This document shows positions 56,241-64,000 of a stretch of DNA of 64,000 bases, one piece after another. Source of the DNA: Riptortus pedestris (taxonomy: Eukaryota; Arthropoda; Insecta; Hemiptera; Alydidae); assembly GCA_019009955.1 (NCBI GenBank), contig CM032233.1, positions 14,884,501-14,948,500 on the forward strand, in the 5' to 3' direction. Numbering within the stretch: the stretch's first letter is position 1; each line of letters opens with the position of its first letter. The notes under the pieces are model-generated. The model saw only the letters and a program-made list of their open reading frames with translations. It ran no database searches and was not told the origin of the DNA. A program made the translations under genes and the position numbers.

Positions 56241-56312
56241 TACTTATGATTTACAAATCTTTCGCAAACAGTTTTGGGACACCGTGTATATATATATATA
56301 TATATATATATA

Positions 56313-56754
56313 GATATATATATTTAATTGTAACCTTATTCTGTACATGGATTTTTTTCTCAAAATTTCACGATACTTTTTCGTTTCACATGCCATAGAC
56401 ACGATATCTGCTATTTCTAGCTTTAGTGTCCGTTTGTTTGTTTGTTGCCTTTTCAAGCATAAGCGGCTGAACCTAATTCTATGAAACTTGGTATGTATAT
56501 AACTACAAACCCAACTTAGACCTTAGAACTTAGACTTTTACTGAGGACAGTGAGGCCTTAAATAACAAATAATTTTATTATTAAGAAATCTCCAGCTTAA
56601 TTTCATTATTAACAAATGCCAACAACGGGTATAAACCCTAAACACAGGGGCGGGGAAATGTCAAAATATTGTGCAATGTAAAGCCTTGCCAAAAAAAATA
56701 CCATCATCATTCAACCTCAAATGAATTCCCGGGCGAAGCTGGGTAACTTAGCTA

Positions 56755-56757
<3 letters not shown>
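56313..56757 (+). mobile_element. Non-autonomous Helitron, copy 4
   Basis: (TA)n with TAGATATATATA, then AATTGTAACCTTATTCTGTA, and the 3' end ATTCCCGGGCGAAGCTGGGT, AACTTAGCTAG, followed by TATATA. It lies within (TA)n that continues into a HINE remnant. Confidence 0.7.
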
Positions 56758-56801
<44 letters not shown>

Positions 56802-56805
<4 letters not shown>

Positions 56806-56882
56806 TGAACAGACCTAATTTACGTTATCCCCGGATCGATGGAAGACATTTTTCGAAAATCCCGTCATGAATACATCTGCTT
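56802..56882 (-). mobile_element. HINE 5' fragment
   Basis: GTCTTGAACAGACCTAATTT, CGGATCGATGG, TTTCGAAAATCCCGTCATGA, then a truncated CATCTGCTTA end. Confidence 0.7.
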
Positions 56883-57238
56883 ATAAAACGGGATTGAGAT
56901 GAAAATGAATTTGTAGAGGGGCGTAAGAGTTGCCTTTGATAGAGGGGGCAGCGGCGAGTAATCTAGCCTTATCGATAACCCTCTCACATAAATATCGAAT
57001 GAATTACAGACATTGCGCCCATTTGTTATATTATCTTTATGCCTTTAGCTGCAGTGAATATATCTTACTTTATAGTGAGGGGCTATCTCGTACGAGAACC
57101 ATTATAGCCATCACAGCCTTGGCTCTCTGTCTTAATCCTTATTCGTCAAATAAAACGTATTTATGAAATGATCTGTTTTTATTTCTACTAAATATTAACA
57201 TAATAGGATACGTCAATTATTTTTGTTTTCAATAAAAT
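56883..57238. other. No gene recognised
   Basis: A 78-codon frame at 56930-57166 has no motif. No repeat family recognised. Confidence 0.4.
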
Positions 57239-57368
57239 AAAAAGTCCGTCTCGCAGGGGCTGCGTCAACGAAGCAGATTTCCTACGTGCGCCACGTATTT
57301 TAATTTATCTCAAAAAGTAAAAGTTCAATGAGGCCAATATTTGGTATTCAAGCATCAAATAAAGGGCT
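57239..57368 (-). mobile_element. HINE 3' fragment
   Basis: AAAGTCCGTCTCGCAGGGGC, GCAGATTTCCTACGTGCGCC, TTGGTATTCAAGCATCAAAT. Confidence 0.8.
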
Positions 57369-57369
57369 T

Positions 57370-57620
57370 CAGTGTTGGTAAATAAATCTTAGTTTATTCC
57401 AATATTTCGACAGTATTTATTTTCTCTTCTTCAGGGCTAAAAAGTACAGGTACTACATTATATATATATATATATATATTCCACATTGTTATTAGAGTGT
57501 AACAAAACACTATCTGTTACACTCTGTGCCAAAAAGTACCTGTACTTTTTAGCCCTGAAGAAGAGAAAATAAATATTCTCAAAATACTGGAATAAACTAA
57601 GATTTTTTTTACCAACACTG
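57370..57620. repeat. 250-bp palindrome
   Basis: Arms of about 86 bp: CAGTGTTGGTAAATAAATCT to GTACAGGTACT (57370-57455) and the reverse complement to 57620. The loop holds (TA)n and a small inverted repeat GAGTGTAACA/TGTTACACTC. Each arm, read toward its outer end, contains CTGAAGA, a stretch of 15-20 bases and (C/A)AAAT. Confidence 0.85.
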
Positions 57621-57673
57621 ACCAAAACTCCAAAAAACAACAACAACACCATATATATATATATATATATATA

Positions 57674-58287
57674 TTGCAATTTTGGCTTGATTGTTACCAA
57701 ACTCGACATTTAAACGTTTAAATTTTGTTTTAATGTATGAGGGGCAAAAATATTTTTTTGTTTACAATACAAAATAGTTGTTTACAAAAAAAAAAGTTTG
57801 TTTACAATTCAGACGCTTTCCGTTGTAGATATTATTAACTTGTAAATTGACTGAAATATTTCTTCTTACCGTTTGTATTAAGACAATTAAACGTTTTACT
57901 TAATAATAAAGATCAAGTTCGTTAACGGCTGGAGTCGGACTGGTGGGGGTGGGGAGTTAGAGGGGAGGATTGTCGAAAATTCGAAATATCTCCGTTACTA
58001 TACGTCGGATCAAAAAATTGTATAACATCCATCTTATTGCAAATTAAATTTACTATAAATATTGTTATATCCATTTATTCTCTATCTTGAATATTAACCG
58101 AAATATTTGCATTTTTATTAAGTGTGTACGGATAACGGACGAGATGAGATCGAACTTCGGTTCTAGTCGTGAGTTTTCGCCAAAAGCTAGTTCGGCCGTT
58201 TCCGTAACTGTTTGTAAAATTTCTCCATTGTAAAACTTCACGTGGGAAATCTGCTTAGTTTATGCAGCCCCTGCGTGACGGACTTTT
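57674..58287 (+). mobile_element. HINE, 3' part
   Basis: TTGCAATTTTGGCTTGATTG, a small duplicated/inserted block at 57740-57890, AAGATCAAGTTCGTTAACGG, the short module, CACGTGGGAAATCTGCTTAG, CAGCCCCTGCGTGACGGACT. Begins at a (TA) run and lacks the 5' end. Confidence 0.8.
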
Positions 58288-58405
58288 TGTTAATATGACA
58301 TGAGTAGGAGTGGGGGTTACTGAAGGCTGAAATTTAAAAAAAGCTAATATCTCGGTTAATATTGAAGAGAGAGATACCATGTATATAACAACATTTATAG
58401 AATAT
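58288..58405 (-). mobile_element. HINE internal fragment
   Basis: TTAATATGACATGAGTAGGA, GGGTTACTGAAGGCTGAAAT, TCTCGGTTAATATTGAAGAG. Confidence 0.7.
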
Positions 58406-59129
58406 CAAATAGTTCTTGTGTGCTCGGTTAAATTTTAATTTAAGCAATAGGATTGTTTTAGGAAGCCACATAAGGCATTTAAAGAAGTTTAGTTGAGCTT
58501 TCTCAATCACATCCGAATAAGGAGAACCCCATATCTCAGATAAATACAAGACTACACTTTCGCTGAGTGCATCACACAGCTTACATTTGGTTGCCCTGGT
58601 TTCAGCTATGTTTTTATTAAGTATGCGTAAGATGGCAACATTTGCAGAGCAGTCTTTTGACATGAACTGAGTACTGGAAGTGAAATCATTGTTTTCTGAG
58701 TTTTTACTGTCAGATTAGGAGATTAGGTCACAGTATTCCTTTAATTTATTCAATTTTCGTTGCGTATCAGGCCATGATACAGAGTATAACTAGGTCATCA
58801 GCATATATCAATAAAATTATTATTTATTATTATTATCAATCTTTTCTTGTACTTATCAGTGTGCCCTCTGCACCATTCTCTTCGAAAAAATGGACTACAT
58901 TGGATATACATTTATAGCAAGAACAGAAGAGGGCTTAACATTTCCCCATGTAGAACACCTTCAGATATTTCAATGTCATGTGAGTACTGATTTCCTTCTT
59001 CAATAATAAACGATGCTTGGTCATAAAGAAATTTTATCACTCTTAGAATTTGTTCACCAATTCCTAGTCTGTATAGTTTTTTCCCCATTATTTTGAATGG
59101 TTTATAGAGTCAAACGCTCTTTTGAAGTC

Positions 59130-59712
59130 TCAGGTAAGAAAAAAAGTCCTGGTTCCTTCATAGTTGTTTATTCGTTGCAACAGAGCGCTTTCAGAGCATA
59201 CGCTCCATCATCAGTGCCCTGCTGGCAAACATTTAACCATTAACCCTTTCCACTCCAAGGCTTTAATTGAATTATAGTATCTTACAATTCTAGAATATGT
59301 TTCATTCATTCGTGACTCAAACATTTCAGTAACAAAAATCCCTCCTGTTTTAAAATTTTCCGCAAAAAGAGGTATTACACCATGTCGAGTATCACTCGAC
59401 AGTGGAGCTAGTGGAACAAAATCAGTGTCGAGTCACACTCGACATTGGAGTGGAAAGGGTTAAAACATTGTATAATATGTCATTTAATTAAAAATAAGAA
59501 ATATATGTACATATTGATGGTCAAGAATTAGAGTTAAAACATAAAACTTTAAGAATATAAATTAGTGTCCCAGTGAATATTTACAGAAATAAGAAAACTA
59601 TTTTTACAGATTAAAATTAAAAACTTACCAGTAGAATATATACACAATTTCAATAAATAGTTAAAATAAATAAATAATAAAAAATGAATAATTACTAACC
59701 ACCCCTAACCAT
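59130..59712. mobile_element. Short insertion flanked by a 13-bp target duplication
   Basis: CTCTTTTGAAGTC stands at 59117-59129 and again at 59713-59725. Excluding one copy and the intervening 583 bp restores the reverse-transcriptase motif of the host LINE. The insert contains the piggyBac-type MITE (59244-59459), leaving about 360 bp of its own sequence. A target duplication of this length suits a retroposon. On the minus strand it has CTGATGA, a short stem and GAAA at 59189-59214. Confidence 0.75.
59244..59459. mobile_element. piggyBac-type MITE, 216 bp
   Basis: TTAA at 59240-59243 and 59460-59463 flank perfect 15-bp inverted repeats CCCTTTCCACTCCAA (59244-59258) and TTGGAGTGGAAAGGG (59445-59459). 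A TTAA target and a CCC start are hallmarks of piggyBac elements. Inside are two hairpins, GTCGAGTATCACTCGAC and GTCGAGTCACACTCGAC. No ORF, so it depends on a transposase elsewhere. Confidence 0.9.
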
Positions 59713-60122
59713 CTCTTTTGAAGTCAACAATGGTAGGAAATAATTTTCTCTTCTTTAATCTATACTGCTATTTTTAAAGCTGTTGACAAACCAAAAAATG
59801 CTATCCCTACATCTTTTACTTTTTCGGAAACCCATTTGCTTGTCCGCACATTGGGGGGGGGGGGTCCTCTCTTCAATCCTTGTAAACAATCTTCGACTGA
59901 GGATGGAAGTGAAAAAAATACAAAATTGTAATTATTATTATTCTTTTTGAATTACTAACTTAATTATTTATGTAGTTTTACTTATTGCTTTTTAATCAAG
60001 TGCCATTTTGCTAGTGAATAGAAGGCGAGCTCCTTGCTTCATGGTGTAAAATCTTTTAACCTATAAATTTATTATCTATCTAGTTAGGCTAATTCTAATG
60101 TTATTTTGGTGTGTTTCAGGTG

Positions 60123-60356
60123 ATGAGGGTGCTGTGGTTGGTGGCCTGGTTGGCAGTGGGAGGTGGAGGGGTGTCCATCATCCCTTGTGAAGAAGCCCAC
60201 CTCAAGTGTGCATATAGGACGGGCTGCGGCTCAGCTCTCCAGCACTACATGATGAGGTGCTCTGCTCTAGGACATCGCCCTCATGTCTGCCCCGAGCCTT
60301 GCCAATATGCTCTCATCGCTCTCATGTCCACCAAGGAAGGCAAGCAGCTTATGACC
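60123..60356 (+). CDS. First coding exon of a GAS1/GDNF-receptor-like secreted or membrane-anchored protein
   Basis: A TTTTGGTGTGTTTCAG acceptor ends at 60119. The ATG at 60123 is three bases into the exon, implying an intron in the 5'UTR. Residues 1-19 (MRVLWLVAWLAVGGGGVSI) form a signal peptide. Then CEEAHLKCAYRTGCGSALQH, YMMRCSAL and CPEPCQYALIALMSTKEGKQ show the cysteine spacing (C-x6-C-x5-C ... C-x3-C) of GAS1/GDNF-family receptor alpha domains. These are extracellular and usually GPI-anchored, and act as co-receptors. The exon ends in phase 0 at ATGACC before GTGAGT. The remaining domain (expected to begin with a CDC-like motif) must be on a later exon outside the window. The open frame runs only to 60374 in the intron. 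It is GC-richer than all surroundings, which supports a real gene. Confidence 0.7.
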
Positions 60357-60613
60357 GTGAGTACACACTCCTAAACCACTAATAAGGGGAGTGCACGGCC
60401 TTCCCACCGCCGATTTGAACGAAAAGTTTTCAGTGTGCAGTACCTAATGAAAAACCAATTCTGTTAAATAACTTCTCACGCGTTTGTGTAAAATAAAGTG
60501 TTAAAGATTGCCTGAAAGTCTTGGGGTGTTGCTAAGGTAATTATTTCAAAGGGAATCGGGGGGGCAGTGGTGGGTAACGTTTTCTTTTTGTAACTACAAG
60601 ATCTCGGGGTCGA

Positions 60614-60737
60614 TTTAGCAGATTTTCCTTAAGGGAAATCAGATATTGAGGTCGTACTCATGACGAGATTTTCGAAAAATTTCCTGAAATGTCCATCGAT
60701 CCTACCCAGGAGATGACGAAAATGAATTCCGTTCAAA

Positions 60738-60787
<50 letters not shown>

Positions 60788-61252
60788 TGTGTGTCTGTTA
60801 ACGCTCTAGCGGTCGCAATATTTGTTTGATTGTTACCAAACTCGGAATTTAATCGTTTTATGTAAAAAGGAAGATCGAGTTCGTTAATGGCTGAAATCGG
60901 ACCAGTGGGAGGGGGGTTTAGAAGGGGAATTTTGAAAATTTAAAATATCTCCGTTATTATGCATTGGATCGAAAAGTTGTATAGAATCAATCTTATTGCA
61001 AATTAAATTTACTATAAATATTGTTCTATACATTTATTCTGTATCTTGAATATTAACCGAGATATTTGCATTTGTATTCTTAATACGATCGGCAGGAGTC
61101 GGCTATGTTCGGGAATTTCCGCCGAGAGCTCTGGCGGCCGTTTCCATAACTATTCGCCCCTCTTGAATAGGTTTAGAGATAAGATTTATCTACTGGAAAA
61201 CGTCACGTGGGAAATCTGCTTAGTTTACGCAGCCCCTGCGTGACGGACTTTT
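60614..61252 (+). mobile_element. HINE, full length, inverted partner of 61645-62287
   Basis: TTTAGCAGATTTTCCTTAAG, (TA)n at about 60742-60786, the private module GGAATTTCCGCCGAGAGCTC, and the intact 3' end TTTACGCAGCCCCTGCGTGA, CGGACTTTT. Lies in the presumed intron downstream of the GAS1-like exon. Confidence 0.85.
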
Positions 61253-61559
61253 AACTTGATGATAGAAATATATGTCAGTGATGCAAGGCCAAGCTTAAAT
61301 AAATATAGCTCTAAAGTGTAAAACTGTTAAAGAATATTTTTATGGCTAGAGCTAGAAAATATCCAAATTTATATGTTATTGGGGTTATTCCCTTTTTCTT
61401 TATTATGCGATTTAAATCTTTCATCACTATGATGGTTTGTTCTTTCTTTATGTATATTATTTGTTTTCTTTTTCTTTTTTTTTTATTTTCAACAACAGAT
61501 TTATGAACTTTACATTTCTTGCATAATACTTTTGTTATGTACTACGAACATACGCGTTA
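61253..61559. other. Spacer between inverted HINEs
   Basis: AT-rich, with a T-rich run at 61465-61490. Nothing else recognised. Confidence 0.5.
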
Positions 61560-62117
61560 TATACCATATGTGGGCCACCCCCGGCCAGCGGTAAGGTTTG
61601 ATCCGGTCCGCGAGACATTTTGGAAAACCCAATTAAACAAAAATAAAGTCCGTCACGCAGGGGCTGCGTAAACTAAGCAGATTTCCCACGTGACGTTTTC
61701 CAGTAGATAAATCTGCCCAATAACACCTGTAGTAGTAAGGTATCTCTAAACCTATTCAAGAGGGACGAATAGTTATGGAAACGGCCGCCAGAGCTCTCGG
61801 CGGAAATTCCCGAACATAGCCGACTCCTGCCGACGACACACAGAATACAAATGCAAATATCTCGGTTAATATTCAAGATACAGAATAAATGTATAGAACA
61901 ATATTTATAGTAAATTTAATTTGCAATAAGATTGGTTCTATACAATTTTTCGATCCGACGCATAATAACGGAGAAATTGTGAATTTTCAAAAATTCCCCC
62001 CTCCCACTGGTCCGATTTCAGCCATTAACGAACTTGATCTTCCTTTTTACATAAAACGATCAAATTCCGAGTTTGGTAACGATTAAACAAAAATTGCGAC
62101 CGCTAGAGCGTTAACAG

Positions 62118-62167
<50 letters not shown>

Positions 62168-62790
62168 GAACGGACCTCATTTTCGTCATCTCCTGGGTAG
62201 GATCGATGGACATTTGAGGAAATGTTTCGAAACTCGCGTCATGAGTACGACCTCAATAGCTGATTTCCCTTAAGGGAAATCTGCTAATATTACACTACTT
62301 ACTCCAAATGAGGAAGATGAGGAGAGATTTGTGCGTTCGGCAGTACTTATAAATGCCGAACAGTTCTTTTCATTGATGAAAGTTAATAAATCAAAACATC
62401 GTACAAGGTCAGTCTTTACTATGACGGTAATTTGGAAAATTATTTTCGTCTTTGTATCTGTGAAGTTAATCCAAACATCGATGGATTAGTTTCCCAAATA
62501 CAAGCTCTAGTGTCTCATTGATTTCGGTGACGCTATTTAAATTTTGTTGTTTGTAATAATTCCAAATTTTACGATTTAATTATAATGGTGTGCCTATTTT
62601 TTTCATTTCATTTTGTTATTTTAATAAATTGTATTATAATTACATTGTCGTGTAATTTCATGTCTGATATCTATCGTTAAAAATTATGAGCACTACTTTA
62701 AAGTGCACTACTTTTAAAAGCCTCCCGCGAACGTATTTGCAGACTAAAGTTTGGCCCGCAACATGTAAAAGGTCGCCCATATCTGTTATA
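61560..62790 (+). pseudogene. hAT-type transposase C-terminal relic (copy c), split by a HINE
   Basis: 61560-61644 (GGCCAGCGGTAAGGTTTGAT) and 62288-62790 (TTACACTACTTACTCCAAAT, then EQFFSLMKVNKSKHRTR-like, GNLENYFRLCICEVNPNIDG-like pieces) are one copy of the family at 89-612 and 37060-37680. Frames are broken and the copy is not functional. Confidence 0.65.
61645..62287 (-). mobile_element. HINE, full length, with occupied/empty-site evidence
   Basis: AAGTCCGTCACGCAGGGGCT to TTAAGGGAAATCTGCTAA. It shares the private GAGCTCTCGGCGGAAATTCC module with the copy at 60614, so the pair is recent. (TA)n at about 62123-62161. The same host sequence lacks the element at about 120-130 and near 37590. 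Confidence 0.9.
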
Positions 62791-63310
62791 TACTATAGTA
62801 TTGTGGTACATGTAGTAAATAAACGCCCTTTGAGCATGGGCAATGTGCAAAGGAAAATATAAAATAAAGTTCTATATGATATATATGTTTCCCTTAAGGG
62901 GAATCAGCTAACAATGGCATGAAGTGGGATGTTTCATTGGCATTTCCTTTAGCGGCAAAAAGGAGGCCGAAGATGATTACAGTATATATGTGTAGATTGA
63001 TCTGGGAGTGACTGGAATACTCTTGCTGGCCGGAGTGAAGCCATTTGCTATCGCTCCACTAATGAACTCATCAACAAGGTTGCGCGGCGAACATGAAAGG
63101 GACCTCTGCTCCCCTAATACTCAACCTATTACAATGAAAAACAGGCCCCCATTGGACGCGCTCCTAAAAAAAAAAAAAAAAAATGGAAATAAAAGAAAAA
63201 AAGAACACTACTACTTTTCTGTCGTGACTTTTCTCAGTTGTGAAGAATGGGCATACTGTTGAAGGATGGGGAAGGCACAGTCAGAGGTTTAAGGGGCCCA
63301 CAGATTATTC
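62791..63310. other. No gene recognised
   Basis: Contains an isolated CCCTTAAGGGGAATCAGCTA HINE-like scrap at about 62889-62910 and an A-homopolymer near 63167. An 84-codon frame at 63008-63262 has no motif. Confidence 0.4.
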
Positions 63311-63524
63311 AAAAGTCCGTCACGCAGGGGCTGCGTTAACTAAGCAGATTTCCCACCCACACCACATATTTGCATTTTTCTTAAACAGTAAAATGTCCAT
63401 GAGAACAATATTTGGTACTTAAGTAACAAATAAAGTGTTTCACTATATAACACAGTACTGTTTATGTGAGAAAAATAGGGATGGGTCTTTACTGAAGGCT
63501 GAAAATTAAAAAAAATGCAAATAT

Positions 63525-63583
<59 letters not shown>

Positions 63584-63804
63584 GATCAGACTCATAATAC
63601 CGGAGATGTTTCGAATTTTTAAATCTTCCCCTCTAAATCAAGGGGGCCTTCCACTGGTCCGATTTCAGACGCTAACGAACTTCATCTTCTTTTTTCCATA
63701 AAACAATTATATATGAAGTTTGATAACCATCAAACGAAAATTGCGACCGCTAGACCGTCAACAGAATATATATACACACACACACACAATTAGGAACGGA
63801 CCAC
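63311..63804 (-). mobile_element. HINE, 3' part, interrupted by a forward HINE
   Basis: AAAAGTCCGTCACGCAGGGG, (TA)n at 63527-63577 (in an unusual upstream position), the second short tract (TA)(CA)n near 63765-63788, GGAACGGACCACA. The forward copy starts at the next TTTT. Confidence 0.8.
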
Positions 63805-63805
63805 A

Positions 63806-64000
63806 TTTTAGCAGATTTCCCTTAAGGGAAATGAGCTATTGAGGTTGTACTCATGACACGATTTTCGAAAAATTTCTTCAAATGTCCATTGATGATACCC
63901 GTAGAAGACGCAAATGAGTTTCGTTCAAATTTTTTTTATATATATTTGTCTGTTTCCACTCTAGCAGTCTCAATTCGGGTATAATCGTTACCAAACTCGG
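63806..64000 (+). mobile_element. HINE 5' part, cut by the window end
   Basis: TTTTAGCAGATTTCCCTTAA, TGAGGTTGTACTCATGACAC, a short (TA), CTGTTTCCACTCTAGCAGTC, ATCGTTACCAAACTCGG. Confidence 0.85.

Larger units (their letters stand above)
58406..59890 (-). pseudogene. LINE reverse transcriptase, split by an insertion
   Basis: Minus strand, in order: CADKQMGFRKSKRCRDSIF (about 59790-59850), PTIVDFKR (about 59715-59735), an insertion (59130-59712), AFDSINH (about 59100-59120), DQASFIIEEGNQYSHDIEIS, EGVLHGEMLSPLLFLL (about 58920-59020), LIDIYADDLVIL with the catalytic YADD box (about 58785-58820), then KLCDALSESVVLYLSEIWGS, IEKAQLNFFKCLMWLPKTI (about 58440-58600). These are the reverse-transcriptase core motifs and the thumb-side SEIWG...FFKxxLxLP block of non-LTR elements, closest in style to CR1/RTE-like LINEs. 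Stops and frameshifts are present; not functional. Confidence 0.8.

Noticed and set aside
61046..61876. Two near-identical 65-67 codon frames (MNINRDICICIL...) on opposite strands
   Set aside because: They are the same stretch of the inverted HINE pair. Conservation reflects recent transposition, not coding; other HINEs lack the frame.
62889..62910. Separate HINE copy
   Set aside because: Only the TTTCCCTTAAGGGGAATCAGCT palindrome is present with no flanking blocks; it may be chance or a scrap.

Overview
The window reads as repeat-dense, AT-rich animal DNA, most likely from an arthropod and probably an insect with a large genome. The reasons are hAT, Jockey, CR1/I-type LINE, Penelope, piggyBac and two kinds of Helitron-related relics, long (TA)n tracts, very little coding sequence, and one spliced exon. 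I see no bacterial operons, rRNA or CRISPR. The species cannot be named from the sequence alone.

The only convincing host gene piece is one exon near the right end (60123-60356, +). It encodes a signal peptide and a cysteine-rich GAS1/GDNF-receptor-like domain, with an acceptor just upstream and a GTGAGT donor downstream. The rest of the gene lies outside the window or is not recognisable.

Most of the window is one non-autonomous family present as several dozen full, partial and nested copies on both strands. Its 5' end is TTTTAGCAGATTTCCC followed by a palindrome. Its 3' end is GGGAAATCTGC, then the hairpin ACGCAG-ccc-CTGCGT, then GACGGACTTTT. GCAGATTTCCC and GGGAAATCTGC form an 11-bp subterminal inverted repeat. 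A (TA)n microsatellite sits at a fixed internal place. This is the layout known for Helentron-associated elements (HINE/DINE-1), so copies are called HINE here. A second, smaller family has the 3' signature of a canonical Helitron: hairpin CCCGG-CCGGG followed by CTAG.

Layout: 1-4.2 kb is a fold-back element carrying two HINEs, with hAT and Helitron pieces. 5-19.7 kb is HINEs with hAT, Jockey and TIR-element relics. 20.15-31.77 kb is an 11.6-kb imperfect inverted duplication of a Penelope-like retroelement (reverse transcriptase plus GIY-YIG endonuclease), sitting inside the (TA)n of a HINE. 32.6-33.3 kb is a decayed unknown mobile ORF. 34-54 kb is nested HINEs with LINE, SINE, hAT and Helitron relics. 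54.5-60 kb is LINE fragments, an ISXO2/Merlin-like relic, palindromes and a perfect piggyBac-type MITE. 60-64 kb is the host exon followed by an inverted HINE pair and a hAT copy.

Two stretches (20.15-31.77 kb and 53.5-54.3 kb) duplicate neighbouring sequence with scattered single-base insertions and deletions. They look like uncorrected long-read sequence or misassembly, so structures there should be treated with caution.
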